Below are positions 1 to 13,379 of a stretch of DNA of 64,000 bases, one piece after another; the stretch's first letter is position 1, and each line of letters opens with the position of its first letter. Location of the stretch: the NCBI RefSeq assembly GCF_000004075.3, contig NC_026656.2, positions 14,570,001-14,634,000 on the forward strand, written 5' to 3'. Position numbers and translations under genes: made by a program. A model generated the notes under the pieces. That model saw only the letters and a list, made by a program, of their open reading frames with translations. It was not told the origin of the DNA and did no database searches. The DNA is from Cucumis sativus. Its lineage: Eukaryota; Streptophyta; Magnoliopsida; Cucurbitales; Cucurbitaceae.

Positions 1-1838
1 TCATATTGGGATCCGCTGAGTCAAGCCCTCAATCAAATAAAGTAGCTGTATTGTAATTCTAATACACCACGTTCATTAGGTAAAGTGGTAAACCATAGGG
101 ATTTTAACTTAACTTTATTTAAAAATGTCTTCTTCTTTTCTGTTTTTTTTACAAGGGTGAAGAAATTGAACCTTCAATTTTGAGTTTGATAGTAGTTAGG
201 ACCATTGACTTGTATTATTTAATGAGACATAAAATAATGAAATAAGTAGAAAATGTTTATATTTTTATAATGTTATGGTATTGTTATATGTGGAAGTGAT
301 AGATTGTGTATGAGTTGGAGATTGTTTGATATGCATGTGCAATGAGAAATTTGGTAGGTTTAAAATAATGGTGGGAGATCAACAAATTCACATTGGAAAA
401 GAAATAACAATAATAATAGTAGTAGTAGATTAATATTCAATCAAAGTAAATATTTAAATAAGGTGTTAGAGACCATATATAAATAGTATCAATTGCAAGT
501 AGATCTAGTTGGCGTTAGGTTTTGAAACTTGGTTATTGGTTTCAATTAATGTTCATTCACAAGTTTCTACTACCACATTTTTCGATGACTTTTTTCTTAC
601 TTTTAATATTACCCTTTTTTTTCCCTTTTATTTATAAAATAATACTTCAAATTTCTGGTTTAGTCCTTTTGACTTATGATGTAAATTTAGCAATTTTTTA
701 ACTTTTCTCAAGTTCGTGGATTTACTATACACTAAAATTAGGGTTAGTCATTTAGGGTTTCATCAAAATTTAAATAGATCACAAGTAAGAAACAAATTTG
801 TAATTTAATTTTAAAATATTAATACCTCTCCCAAACATGATCAAATTTCAAGAGATTAACCCAAATATTATCTTAAAATCATTTTGGAATATTTGGAATA
901 TATGAACCCATCCTTGGTCTATATCTTTGTTTCTAAATAAAAATTTATTTTTATAAAAATGATTTAAACTATTTTAGAATAATTAACTCTGAAACATGTT
1001 CTAACTCAACGCGACTTTGTTCAAAACAAATAAGATAAAAAGATTTTTACACAAAATCCGTGCACTACATATCTCATCGTCTTAGATATTTTTGAAGTAT
1101 TTAATTTTTTTTATAAACATTATTTTTCGAATTTTGACTTTATTTTTGCAATTTATTCATTTCCGTGGATTGAATTCATTTCATGCATTATATATCATAT
1201 TTATTTTTTGGTATGTAAAACAAATAAAATGTAAACATACATTACATATATTATTCAACATATAAGATGATATAGGGTTATAAATTTCTTGTTCATGGAT
1301 TTAACAAATATAAAACTGTTAGATATTTATAGTGTAATTAAATGTAATTAACCCTGGTTTTTATGAAATAATTTTTTTTATAAAAAAAGTACTATAACCT
1401 ATAAACTTGATTCTAGTTGTATGAATCCAAAATTTAAATTATAAATTATAAAAAATCCATTTGAATATGAATTTAAACTCTTCATATATTCTACGTCAAA
1501 TTAAATGCATCAATGATTTTCAAATCATCTTGATAAAGTTTATTTTAAATTATGAACTATAATAATATAAGTTTAGGATATGGACTAAAAATAGTTGAAT
1601 CCGAATTGGTGTGGTCTATGCAAATCTCACCGTGAACATATGCAATTCATCTTTTTCCTTTTTGTTCAACTTCGCAAGCACTATGGAGAAAAATCAGCCA
1701 GCCTTAGGTTTGGAATTTAATTACCAAAGTTGCACTTCCTTATTCAAACACCTCTGTTTTTCGTTTATTCGAAAACCCCATTTCACAAAAGTATATATGT
1801 ATATATGTTGTTTTGTTTTGCAGAGTTTGAAAAGGGAA
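1..1838. other. AT-rich spacer, no gene seen
   Basis: No reading frame here resembles a known protein. The sequence is AT-rich, with short microsatellite-like stretches such as the TAG/TAA run near 411-432. A pyrimidine tract ending in TTTTGCAG at 1816-1823 lies just before the LOB-domain ATG at 1839. It could be a 3' splice site of a leader intron, but no matching upstream exon could be assigned. Confidence 0.5.
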
Positions 1839-2199
1839 ATGTCATCGTCAAATTCATCATGTGCGGCGTGCAAATTCCGTCGGCAAAAATGCACACAAGA
1901 ATGCATGTTTGCACCATATTTCCCACCAGATCATCTTCCACAAAAATTCTCCAACGTCCACAATGTTTTTGGTGCAACGACCAATGTCGCTGAACTTCTA
2001 AACCAACTCAGCGTCATGACGCCAATTTCCTTAGCCTACAAAGCTGACTTCCGTTTACGTGACCCCATCTTTACACTGCTAGAAAAGAATTAGCCTCTTA
2101 TATACTGTCCCTCTCAAGCCAAGCACCTCCCCGGCTCTCCCTATTCTTCAATCTCAAACTCCCAAACCTTACAATAATGTGTCAGCTCCTATGTTGGGC
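1839..2199 (+). pseudogene. LOB-domain (LBD/ASL) transcription factor, frameshifted
   Basis: LBD proteins are plant-specific DNA-binding factors of the nucleus. From the ATG at 1839 the frame gives the zinc-finger-like block C-x2-C-x6-C-x3-C (CAACKFRRQKCTQEC), then APYFPPD, QKFSNVHNVFGA and NVAELLNQL, all LOB-domain hallmarks. After that the frame breaks up. The conserved QRxDA block is read as QRHDA only in another frame, from 2009. The SLAYKADFRLRDP block returns to the first frame, which stops at 2091-2093. The likely helical tail (ARKELASYILSLSSQ) lies in the QRHDA frame from 2078 to a stop at 2197-2199. The usual VYGCVG block and its intron position are absent. The first-frame product would have 84 aa, against roughly 150-250 for the family. 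It is most likely a decayed copy; an unusual splice form is less likely. Confidence 0.62.
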
Positions 2200-2996
2200 A
2201 TTATAATTCCTCCATTCTTCAATACGTCCGCAGCCACAGCACCTGAACTCGCCAGTGACAGCTGCTCGTTGGAGGTATTTCTCGACCTAAAACATGATCA
2301 AAGATCTAATAGCATAAGCTTTAAATTAAAGACATATAACACAAAACAAAGAAAGAAGCAACATCACACAATGTTAATTGAAAATACTTAAAATCAAGTT
2401 GAGTGGTCAATAAATTTTAATATCCGAAATGTTCATCCTTGATTGATATATATATATACATACAGAGGGATGTAAAAAATATATATCATCTCAAATTTAG
2501 GTAGCTAAAAGTTCTGTCGAAGTGAACTCAACACCGCTTTTTTTATTTTCTAGCATGAATGGAGGATGTAGATTAGAATTGCGAATTTCTAGGTTCTCAG
2601 ATCAATCGAGTTAAACTCTGATCATGCTTAAACTTTTATGATCTATATAAATCAATATTTGCAATATGGTCGACTAGTGATATACATGTATCACTGATTT
2701 TTTTCATCTTGTTATGTTTACGATTTTTAAAAAATGTTACGAAATGTTAATAGGTTGAAGATAATCTCTATATTTGTAACTCTCTAAATTCTAAAGACAA
2801 TTTTTGTTTCAAAACCAACACTCTAAAAGGATATCGGGCCCAATTACCTCAAAGTACAATTTGCCCAAACTTCTTTAGGTCCAAAGGCCCATACTCAAAA
2901 CCCCCAAACTTCACGGTGCATAAACCCTCACAGCACATAGAGCTCCGCTTAGCTCCTCGCCATTCCGGCTGCCATTGTCCAGACTTCCGACCGATC
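2200..2996. other. Spacer between LOB relic and bL25 gene
   Basis: About 800 bases without a recognisable coding region. The last 150 bases before 2997 are less AT-rich and probably hold the promoter and leader of the bL25 gene. No clear TATA box can be placed. Confidence 0.4.
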
Positions 2997-5204
2997 ATGG
3001 CCAACTGGTGGCGCTCCGCCAGAACGAACCTCAGGTTGGCGGCATTTTCAGGAACTAAATCGGAATCGTTTCCATTTTCATCATTTCGAGCTGCTTACCA
3101 TACGATCCAAGCAATTCCTAGAGAGTGCAGCGGCCGCAAAATTTCGAGCAAAGATAGAGCTCAAGGAAGAATACCCGCTGTCGTTTTCAGTCAACAAATC
3201 CTTGAGAAAAACTCAGTCCACGGATCGCCGTCGCGAAAGCATCTGCTCACTACAGAGCGAAAGCAAATCCACTCCATTCTCAAATCCGTTGAGCTTCCTT
3301 TCTTTTGCTCCACTAGGTTCAAACTTCAGATTCGTGCTGGTTCCGGGTCTTCCGTACTTCTTGAATCAGGATCCATCCTTCCAATTAAAGTAAGCCATTC
3401 ACTTCTCTCTACCTGTTTGTTTATGTTTAATTCAACTTGATTTTTTCCTTTTCATTTCTTGTTATGGAGTAACTCCTTGAGTTTTTTTCAGATTCATAGG
3501 AATGAAGAGACAGGGAAGATCTTCAATATTGTGTTTGTATGGGCTGATGAAGGCTCGGAGTTGAAGGTAGATGTGCCAATTGTTTTTAAAGGCGAAGAGG
3601 CTTGCCCTGGTCTTCAGAAAGGTAACCAATGAAGAAATGCTTATTTAATTCCCTAGCTGACTTAGTCGTGTTCTTGATTTTGTTAATATTGAATTAATTT
3701 GAGCTATTGCAAGAAATTGGGAAATTAGTTTATTGAATCCAGAAAATATGTTGAGCCTTTTTTGCACTTCTATAATTGCAAAGATGACACCGAGGTTTTG
3801 TCTTTCGAGAAGCAAAAAATTTGGTCCTATGATTCTTACTTTTCCTCACTATATGAAATGTGCACAACCCACTTTGGAAAAAATACACCTAGAAACTGTG
3901 CAATGTTTAATCATCTTTGATCTTTCTTTCCTCCTTGATTATTCGAAGATTTTCTGTTTTCTTTCTGTCTAAGGACCCCAAAGAAAGTAGCTTTAAACAC
4001 TTATTGATCCACTGAACTTTAGGAGTGACATAAAAGTGTTGTGTTTAGCTATTAAATTATCTACTTCAGCAATCCTGAAGACTTAAGACACTCTCCGAGA
4101 CACTGAACATTTATTGGGGGAAAATAGAGAATACAAGGGGGTGTACGACTACTAAGTGACTTTACCCAAGCTTTCCATAACTAGCTGATCTTACTTGATT
4201 TGTGTCTGTCCCACGAAAAGTAGAATGTTCTAGAATAATCAGTATAATGGTATGGTTAACCTTTATGAAACTTTTCTATTGATGTGCAGAGCAGCTAAAG
4301 GAGGAAATTTCTTACATATTTTTAGCTGAAAATTTCTTTCATTCTTAACGTGAAGTCTTTTTGGACCATTTTTGTGAGCCATGTTAGAACCTTTTAGTTA
4401 TTAGTGATTAGCAAATCTTGTGATGTATGGATGAAGTTGTTCCTTTGGGGAATATATGACATTTCCGAAGTTCAAACTATGAACTTTGGTCAAACTTATA
4501 GGGGCATGACCTTGATAAAGGGCTAATAAATCATGAGTTTAGTCCATGATGGTGGAACCTACCTAGGATTTAATATTCTATGAGTTATTTTGACACTCAA
4601 ATGTTGTAGGTTCAGGGGATCTTGGAAAAAAACCATGGTCAAACATAGGTAGATGAACCACCATTAGCTTCTTCACCTTGTTCTATAATGGTACCTAGTT
4701 CCTGCAAGGCTTTCTCAAATTTGCTGCAACAGTTCGGTTTATGTTTATGACATTTAAACATGGTAGATGATAAAAGATTTTGTTCTCTATCTGATCGTAG
4801 TTAGGATGATAAAGAATTGGAACTTAAAAGTCTACAATCTTGCAAAACTTGTATGGTGATCCATGTTTTCCTTTAGTAGTTTTCTTATCTGAATCTTTGT
4901 CATCCTGTCAAATGTAGTTTTGAAATCTTACTTTTAATTGTGGAAAACAGGAGGTCAACTGAACAAGATAAGAACTAGCCTGAAATATCTTTGCCCGGCC
5001 GAACACATTCCCTCAAAGATTGAGGTGGATGTAAGTAATCTGGACATTGGGGATAGAATTTTCATTCGCGATGTAGACGTCCATTCTTCTATGAAGCTAC
5101 TTAGCAAGAACGAAGTAATGCCTATATGTAAAATAGTCACAATCAAGTCTGAAACTGCAAACACAGAAACTTCAGCAACTTCAGAAACATCAGAAACTTC
5201 ATGA
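2997..5204 (+). CDS. bL25-type ribosomal protein (CTC/TL5 family), probably mitochondrial
   Basis: This is a component of the large subunit of an organellar ribosome, where bL25 family proteins bind 5S rRNA. Three exons join in phase to 258 aa: 2997-3389, 3492-3621 and 4951-5204. The first about 50 residues (MANWWRSARTNLRL...) are basic and Ser/Ala-rich, as in an organelle presequence. The L25 N-terminal domain begins near GRIPAVVF. The C-terminal CTC-like beta domain runs through VDVPIVFKGEEACPGLQKGG and the CPAEHIPSKIEVDVSNLDIGD block. The last 16 residues are a Thr/Glu/Ser run made by a short degenerate repeat. The ATG at 2997 is chosen because the upstream in-frame extension has no ATG. 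Intron 2 is long (1.3 kb) and carries a dispersed repeat. The family is clear; the organelle is inferred. Confidence 0.88.
4528..4622. repeat. Dispersed repeat copy in bL25 intron 2
   Basis: The stretch around GGTGGAACCTACCTAGGATT, followed by a TTTAATATTCTATGAG block and a TTGACAC-like block, matches 20640-20705 (GGTGGTCACCTATCTAAGAT, then TTTAATATCTTACGGAG and TTGACAC). Both look like one degenerate dispersed repeat. I recall similar sequence from cucurbit genomes but could not search for it. Confidence 0.5.
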
Positions 5205-6169
5205 CGGCAGATTCGTTGGAAACATATTTGTGTTTAGAAGCTTTTGGTCTACTAAACAACTGATGATTGAAGAGACCAAAGACTAACATCTACTTGGCAT
5301 CAAGTTCGTCCTCTATTTGGAAGATGTTATGTGTTTAAGATCTAAATTTGTCATGTTCTTTGTATAAATTTGGAACTGTTTTTCTCTATTTCGATTCCTA
5401 CCGACTTTTGATGCACTAGCTGAGAATTTTGATAAAGCTCAGGTTCACATGAGATCTCTTTCTTGCTGGATTAAAAGTATCGACAGAAGATAAATGCTTT
5501 TTTAAAAGAGATTATTGCCTCAATCATTATTGTTGGAAGAATAAAGAACAATGATGCCCCAGAGTATATTTTAGTTCAATCATCATCCACTTTAGGTATG
5601 GTACTTATTTATGCTTGGATTGTGCATTGATTGGAGAAATATGGGTGTCTCATGGTTCCAAATAAAACTCACTAATATTAGGCCATTAAAAAAAAGTTAT
5701 GGGCATAGGTGAGATTGGCCATTGTAGTCAACTCAATAACCCAATATTTTGTAAATAGGGAGCTAAAAACATAATCTTACATAATCTCATGAGATGGGAA
5801 TGGACTTTACAAGCATATGAGTTCTCTTCATATAGAGAATGTATTTTCTAGGACTTCTTTTCTTTATGTTTGAGCTCCACAAGCTATCGATCTTTGTCCC
5901 AATGAGTATCGGGTCTTGGAAGGGCAAATTATGCAAACCCTTAGTCAAATAAAAGTTGAACAACTTTTTTAGAAAAAAATAATTGGTACACACACAAGAT
6001 TCAATTGATTTATTCCCATGGTACATTCATACCACAAATATAAACATACACAAGATGAGAAGGATGATTTATTCCCATGGTACATTCACACATAAGCAAA
6101 CAAAGTAAATAAGAATTATTAATATAATATTTAGTTAATGAAGCATATGAAGGAATATCCTAATTAAGT
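5205..6169. other. Spacer between bL25 and patatin genes (3' ends)
   Basis: The two genes converge, so this stretch holds both 3' UTRs. No further gene is visible. A 24-bp direct repeat occurs at 6006-6029 and 6065-6088. Confidence 0.5.
6006..6088. repeat. 24-bp direct repeat, 59-bp period
   Basis: Identical 24-bp copies containing TTATTCCCATGGTACATTCA start at 6006 and 6065. They lie downstream of the patatin stop codon (minus strand). This is a small local duplication. Confidence 0.85.
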
Positions 6170-8896
6170 TTAAGTGCTTAGTCTTAGCTTTCTTTCTTCA
6201 GAAAGCAACCTAGCAAAGTCAGCAAGTGCATTTTCGTTGGAACCTTCACCAGCTTCTTCAAACTGTCCTGTTTCTAAATTCACTCTTGAAACTGGTTTCT
6301 TTAGTAGAGCCTCTCCTGTCTCTACCAGCTTATTTAAATTCTCTCTTGTTGCAATGTCCACCGAGGCTAGATCCCCCGTCAACGTGTCATCCTACATGAT
6401 CATTTTCAAAAGAACGTGGTTAAAATGATTGACCTGACCGACCTAAAAGATGTAATATTATATCAACACTTTAACTGTAAGAATCTATGGTATACGTACT
6501 TGAATACGAAGATAATTATGTTTACTATGTAATGATTGGAAGAAGGTAGAAACATGATAATCAACCATATCAGCACTTGCATGGCCAAAGAAATCAACAA
6601 TGGGGGTGGCACCATTTTCTAAGTCTAAAACCCAATTGAAAAGTCCCCATTTGGAGGCTTGGACTGCACTGAATTTCTCATCATTTTTGGGTGCACCTGT
6701 TCCTAATGAAATAACCAGCATTCTTCTTGTATCCATTGGCTTTATGTTCATGTAATCTGAATTTCCCATCACACTTACTTCTTTTGTAATGTGAGACATT
6801 GCTGCAAGTGTCTGAAAAATTTTAAGTTTATGTTAAAATCTTTTTGGTAAAATAAATACACAATGATAGGGAAAGTTAAACACTACAAGAAATATCCTTT
6901 TTTATAGCTTTTCTCAATGACTATATGTTCTATATATTTTCATGAAAATGTTAGTCTGTCTTACGGGATTATTTGCTGCAACTCCACCATCAACTAGATT
7001 AAACGCACGAGTGCCACCATTTGAATCCTTTGTCTCAAAGTAGTGTGCTGGTAAGAACGTTGGAGCTGCTGAAGTGCTTATACAAACATCTACAAGTCGT
7101 GGGTTCTTGAGTTCATTAGATTTTGCCTACAAAAAAAAAAAAGAAACAGCAGTGATAATTTTGAAATGACTTTCTTTTTCTTAATACGTACTCTCAATGA
7201 AATATGGTTTTAATATAAGATTCTTCAGTTAAAAGCACTTTTAAAGGGGTAAAGAAGAGAGTTCATACATCATTTGTAGTAAAAATAACTGGTTGGAGAA
7301 GCTTGATATCAAAAGCAGGAATGACAGCATATGCCAAAGTTTGTTTGAGAGTGAGATCTCCAAGTTTCTCGTTCAACATTGACCTCAAATACTTTCCATC
7401 GTATCTTGGTCCCATGGCTTGCCCAAAGAAGTTTGTCACTTTGCTTATCAAATTTCCCATTCCATAACATGATCTATTCAATCAAATCATTATAAATTAG
7501 TTCAACTTTAAGGATTAATTATTGTTAATAATAAGAAAAATAACTTTAGTATATATCTCACAATTTAAATGACTAATGTTTTTGTCTCTCACAATTTAAA
7601 TGACTAATTTACAAAAACATTGTAGATTTTTTTTTTTTTTGTTTTTTGGCTCAATTTAGAGTTTTAAAGAAATTGATATTATACATGTCAATAGGTTAAT
7701 GAACTTAAGAAGACAACACAGTAATGGTCTTTTACAAAGAATACAGGTTAATAGGTCAATTCAAAAGACAACTCAACAACATTTTTTTACCAAGACTGAA
7801 ATTATATAAGTCACAACAGGTCCAAACTTAAAAAAAGACAGCTCAACGTAAACTAACATACACGACGTTTCCGTTTTTTTAAAGAAAAGAAATGTTTTTG
7901 TCTATTTAAAAAAGTAATGTTCTCACTTAAGTGTCGAATCACAAGTTTCATCTGATAAAATTTTTGTTCTTTTCTTAGAAAATGATTTTATTATCAGGGA
8001 TGATTACGAAGATGGATAGAGTTTATTTTTGTTATAAACTAAAAGTTTCTTTGATATAATTAACTCTCCAAATTTCAACAAAATATTTTTGAAGGAAAAA
8101 AACAACAATTTGGTTTTTGTTTTATTTTGGCCATTTCAAATATCAAATTTTGTAATTTATGTATTTTTAATAAACATTAAATAATTAGTCAATGTTAGTC
8201 TTTTTTTTTTTCTAAAAAAAAGGCTAAATCTTTATTATTTCTTCTATAAATTGTGAAAATATATGATGTAGTGTCCTTTTATTAAAAAAAATCATTGTTG
8301 TTACTTAACCCAATAAAAAAAGATTAAAATTTGACAATTAATAATACAAAAACGGTGATAGAGACAATATAACATTTCAACTAAAGGTATTTTCAGACAC
8401 GTAAAAAGTCAAAAGTCCATTGAGCTAGAATACCAACTTTTTTTGAGGAAAGATGTAAGGAGCATGATCCAAATAGAATTTGACAATATCTTCCGCAGCA
8501 AACAAAGGTCGATTATCCTTATCAGGAGCAGTAATCATGGTAGTCACCAATCCACCCGTACTCGTTCCAGCAATTACGTCAAAGTAATCCGCTATCCTCG
8601 CTTGTGGACCGTCCAAATCCTAAACCCAACAATCCATCTACCAAAATTAGATACACGTTTGGATTGACTGTCTAAGTTAAGTGTTTATAAACACAAATGC
8701 ATCCGAACCGTCAAACTAAAGAGACTAATTAATGATCCATTTACAAGTACTTCAGTAGTGAATGGTTTTTTGATCTGTTTACCTGAAGTTTTTGTTCAAG
8801 AAATTTGAGTACAGTGCCCGGAATGATCCCTCTTATGCCCCCGCCGTCGATGCTTAACACTGTTATCATCTTCCCCTTTCCAAAGTTTGCTTCCAT
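6170..8896 (-). CDS. Patatin-like phospholipase (acyl hydrolase)
   Basis: Patatin-like proteins remove acyl chains from membrane glycero- and galactolipids through a Ser-Asp dyad. Six exons join in phase to 398 aa: 8783-8896, 8438-8619, 7269-7473, 6965-7126, 6500-6811 and 6170-6391. The oxyanion loop DGGGIRG is at residues 17-23. The nucleophile elbow GTSTGG puts the catalytic Ser at 58. The dyad Asp is D213 in the [10 protein letters not shown] motif. The length is close to Arabidopsis PLP2 (about 407 aa), and no signal peptide is evident, so a cytosolic or membrane-associated enzyme of the plant PLP group is likely. The exon 2 donor lies in an A-run (AAAAAAA before GTTGGT) and is the least certain junction, though it is the one that keeps phase. 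All catalytic residues are present. Confidence 0.92.
7474..8437 (-). other. Long patatin intron 2 with short direct repeats
   Basis: An AT-rich intron of about 960 bases. The 22-bp sequence containing CACAATTTAAATGACTAAT is present twice, at 7556-7577 and 7587-7608. A weaker duplicated motif (GGTTAATGAACTTAAGAAGACAA and GGTTAATAGGTCAATTCAAAAGACAA) lies at 7690-7790. No coding sequence is seen. Confidence 0.55.
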
Positions 8897-9299
8897 ACTT
8901 TCTCTCTTTGCCAACGTCGATATGTTGTTTTTTCTTTTTTTCTGATCTCTTTGTAATACAAATTCATATATTTGAGACTTTGATATGTGTGTGTGTATAT
9001 ATATATATGTATACATCACTAATACACATTTGGGGATTTTTATATTGTATGGTATGATAATCAAGGTCAGGATATTGATTAATATAAGAGAACTAATTAG
9101 TTATTTGAATAGTCCAACTTCTCATTTTGATAAATTTTAATTATCTTCCAATTTTCTTGCCTTTCACATTTTATGTTCATTTCTCTAAAAATTCTACTTC
9201 CCATTTATCTTAACAAAAAATAAATAAATAAATAAATAAATTCTCAATCAAAATTCGATCTGATCTAATTTTTTTTTTATTGACGACTCTTTATGATAT

Positions 9300-9425
9300 A
9301 GTAAAAATAAGGAACGTTTTAAAATATAGAAAAATATTAAAACTATTTACAAAATATAGCAAAATTCATCAATCGCTTCCGTCTACTTAAGATTTTTTTG
9401 GCTATATTTTTTGTAAGTTTTTTTT
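9300..9425. mobile_element. Foldback MITE relic (TATAGCAAAA family)
   Basis: The left arm reads ACTATTTACAAAATATAGCAAAA and the right arm ends in TTTGGCTATATTTTTTGTAAG, so the two are approximately inverted. The same termini occur at 30151-30248 and 32205-32412. Confidence 0.5.
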
Positions 9426-9639
9426 TGGTATCCACGATAACTCCCCCTTAAAATATTATGAAAAAATTATAAAGAGCGTTGAAAATAATTTAATAAAAAC
9501 AATATGAATGATAATTTTGCAACTAAACTAGCTACTGGTATTTTTATTATTTAATTTATTTTATATATATACATATATAATTTAAAGTTGATCAAATTCG
9601 TGTATCTACAAGAATTATTCTAAGTAACATAGCTATAAA

Positions 9640-9812
9640 ATTATTTATAATAGATAAATTTCAAAATCTATTAATATAGGTATTGTTAGACTTCTATTAA
9701 TGTCTATTCGTTACATTTGATAAATGACACTCATATATCAGTGTTTACTATTAAAGATTATATAAAATGGTTAATTTATAAGTATTTTGAATTTTTTTTT
9801 GCTATATTTAAA
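9640..9812. mobile_element. Degenerate foldback MITE relic
   Basis: It contains TAGACTTCTATTAATGTCTA in the centre and ends with TTTTTTTTGCTATATTTA, both typical of the TATAGCAAAA foldback family. The left arm is poorly preserved. Confidence 0.35.
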
Positions 9813-12800
9813 AACAACATGTGTTATTTAATTATTTTATTAAAATCAAGAAACCTCACATTACAAACAACAAAAAATTAACAAAAAAAAAAAAAAACAA
9901 AAAACTAAAAGTAAATTTTAAAGTAGTTCTAATAAATGACTTAACATACACATCAAAATTAGATAATACATCTATTCCAACTAGTATATATATTTATAAT
10001 TATGATTTTTAGTCAACACATTTTAATAACAATCATTTACATTAATAAATATATATACATTTATAGTTATCCAATAGAGCAACCCACTCAACTCTAATCT
10101 ATTTAATTTGTGTGACGTTCATTTTTATAAAATTAGTTTTAGAAATATATATATTCTAAACGTATTCTAATTTTATCTTCCACGTTGTAACGTGAGATTT
10201 CTTGATTTTGCATTATGCTGATCAATCTTATCTTAAAATCAATTCTACGTTTAATATATACAGTGTCTTGTCTTTTCATTTTTCACACGTGAATATATTA
10301 CAATAATAATTTGACTTGAAATATTCCTTCTCATTAAACACAAAAGCAAGATGAAAAAAATTAAAAAGAAGCAAAAGCAAAAACTAAACCCCAAAATTTC
10401 CTCTTCTCTAGGATTTGATTTCTCTTCAATTTTGATTGCTTTTAGGGACTATTTTTAACTATGTATATACTTGAACAAAACCTTAGTCAAATAATGTTTA
10501 CTCGGTTAATTATTTCTAATTGTATGACAAATTGCTACTTAGGATACGATACTCTAAAAAAAGTTAGCGTTGTATATACTTAGTTCTATAGAATGATTTG
10601 CTTTTACATTGATTAATCAATATAGATACAAAAAGTTCCTTTACCTCTACTATTATGTACGTACTTCGTCCAAAACAACTATTAAACTTACTCATCTTCA
10701 ATTTTTCTGTAACATATATAATTCTCTTTAGAACATGATACTCTCCGATTATTAATTGTTCGACGATGTACACTTGTGAACTAGATCGAAAACAAATATA
10801 TTTGGGAACAATGTAGATCAAGTTTTTAGTTGATCAATCTCCTTCTTCCATTCTCCAAATTACAAAGAAAGAGAGTTTGGGAACAATGTAAAAAATACAT
10901 GCATGCATGCCATAAGATTCTTCCATATATTATTTACAGAAACCTAATGCTCAATCGTTTGTTTCTGTCCATATACTAATGATATATACACATTTTTATA
11001 TCCTTTGTTTTTTCTTAGAAATAGAAGAGTATTAATAAAAACATGGGGTAGTTCAAGAGTATTATTATAAAAAACAGTATCTAAAATATATATTTAGAGG
11101 CATATAGATAAACAATTTTCATCCACATATATATATATATATAGTAACATTAACGATAGTTGGTATAATAACACAATTTATAAGAAGGTAAAGAAAAAAC
11201 TGCAACGAAAGAACCAACATATAGTAAGAAAACACACACACTTAGATATATCATGACTTAATAATAGAAAGAACAATTACGAAAACATATAAAAACACAT
11301 ATATAACACAACAAACTTTGGTAATATTGTACTAATTATAATTGACCTATACAATATCCATGACTAAGGGTAATAACACTCTAAACATAGATGAACGTGT
11401 TGTGACTCACAAACATCAGAACTGGAATTGCCATAATAATACAAGGACAACTCCCCTTAATCAATGACCACTTGCAATATTTTAGTCAAGCCATTTTTAA
11501 TTTCTTATCTTTGTAACCGATAGGTTCTTGAAGGAACACACCAAAACTTACCACTTGTCTAAAAGTGTTATCAATCACACAAAATCGAAAAAACCCTTTT
11601 TCTCTCAACACCTATAACAACCCTTCATCTAATAATCTCACAAATCCAATCCAAACCACGACAACAATGAGATATCACAACATAACTAAAGAATTTGGAA
11701 TTAAAAGAAAATTAAGGAAAAAAGAAAAATAATATTACTATATGTGAACTTTATATATATATATATATATAAAAGTAAGGTATATGGTGTGAATTTTTTG
11801 TTAGTATAATTGGAAGTTGAATCGACTAAACTAACCATTTGGTTGATTGCTTAATTAATAATTTAATGAATTACTTGCAACTCATTTTGTTGAAACTTTC
11901 TCAATCTATAACCAATCATTATTTGATGAATTCCATTAATCTTGTTTAATTAAGTTTAAATTAAGTTTAAATTAAGGGGTGCACGTTATCTTTTAGGGTC
12001 AAACCAAAATTTGTAATCTTTAATTTTCTTTTCTTTTCTTTTTATTGACTAAATCCATCACAAAAAAAAAAAAAAAAAAAAAAATCCTATAAATTTATGC
12101 AAATCCATTCTGTTTCATTAATTAACTTTATGCACAACAAAATAATTTTAAAAAAAATATACAAAAAACAACACATTTCTTTTGTTTTTTCTTCTTCTTT
12201 ATTATGCATTTTACTTTCTATTTAAATTTTTGTAAAAATAATTAAAATTTAATTTTTGTGATTTGATAAATCTTGTAAAGAATTCTAAATTTTATCTTTT
12301 AAAGTCACAATGAGTATAGTATTATTCTTCAAATGATCATATAGGACAAATTTGTTCTTTGACTATTATAAGAAATATTATTGGTGATTACAAAACCTAT
12401 TAAATCAATAAAGAATGGTTTAATCCTTAAAAAAAAAAGGGAGTGTTTGGTACTTGAAGGAAATACAATTAATTAGCTTGAATGAAACAAAGCAATATTT
12501 TGCCAACTCATATTGAGAATTGATAAATCTTCACGACTAAATTTATTATCGTTAAACTAAACTTATTTTAATTTATCAAATTTTAAATGTCACATCGACT
12601 TCCTATAAGCTCATGGATTATCAATAAAACCTACTAAACAAAAATTTAAAATCAAGCCATATGAAATGTTTAAATAAAATTTGGTGTTACTTATCATCTT
12701 TCAACAACCCAAAGAACAAAAAAGTATAATAAATCCAATAACTTTGATTTTTTTTTTATATAACAAATGCATGAACTTTCTCGTTTTTGTTTAGGTCTAA

Positions 12801-13379
12801 TAATGAAACCGTGAATTTTTAATTTTGTGTTGGATAGTTTCTTGTTTTTTTTAGAATTTTAATTAAAATAACTAAACAACATATATTTATTTTTTTAAAA
12901 AATAGAATTAACATTTTAAATGTGGTTTAAGACTTGTTTAAATTAATGGTTACATTAATATAATATTAGAGTGACGTTGAAATCAAATGATTTAGTATCT
13001 AATTTTCAATAATATATGAGTGTTGTTTTCATCTTCTTGTCTTCCTTTGTTTCCTCTACTTTTTCTTAGCAATATGTTCTGCCACTTTAGTTGAACTTTC
13101 CAAATTTAACGATAAATTATAAAACCTTGTGATTGAGATTGTTAGAGATCAACTCAAAACTTATCATATATCTTAAATGTATTTTTAAGTGTTTAGTTTT
13201 AAAAATAAGTCATCCTACAAAAAAGAGTAAAAGTGTTTACAACCCTTCAAAATAACTTTCAAACTATAGTTTAAACATCTTTTGGAAACGTTATCAAGCC
13301 AAAATAACAATTAAAATTTATTTAGCTACCAAAATCAAAAGAGTTATCCAATACACATAGTGTTACAACAGTTGTTGAA

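Larger units (their letters stand above)
8897..13379. other. Gene-free AT-rich spacer
   Basis: No open frame resembles a protein. The first part probably holds the patatin promoter on the minus strand. The rest contains TG/TA runs near 8989-9007, an AAAT run near 9217-9240, TA runs at about 11130 and 11754, an A-run at 12061-12083, two relics of a foldback element at 9300-9425 and 9640-9812, and an RY-type GCATGCATGC at 10901-10910. Confidence 0.5.

Noticed and set aside
10901-10910. GCATGCATGC RY-type seed-promoter motif
   Set aside because: There is no gene nearby for it to regulate, and a 10-base palindrome is expected by chance in this much DNA.
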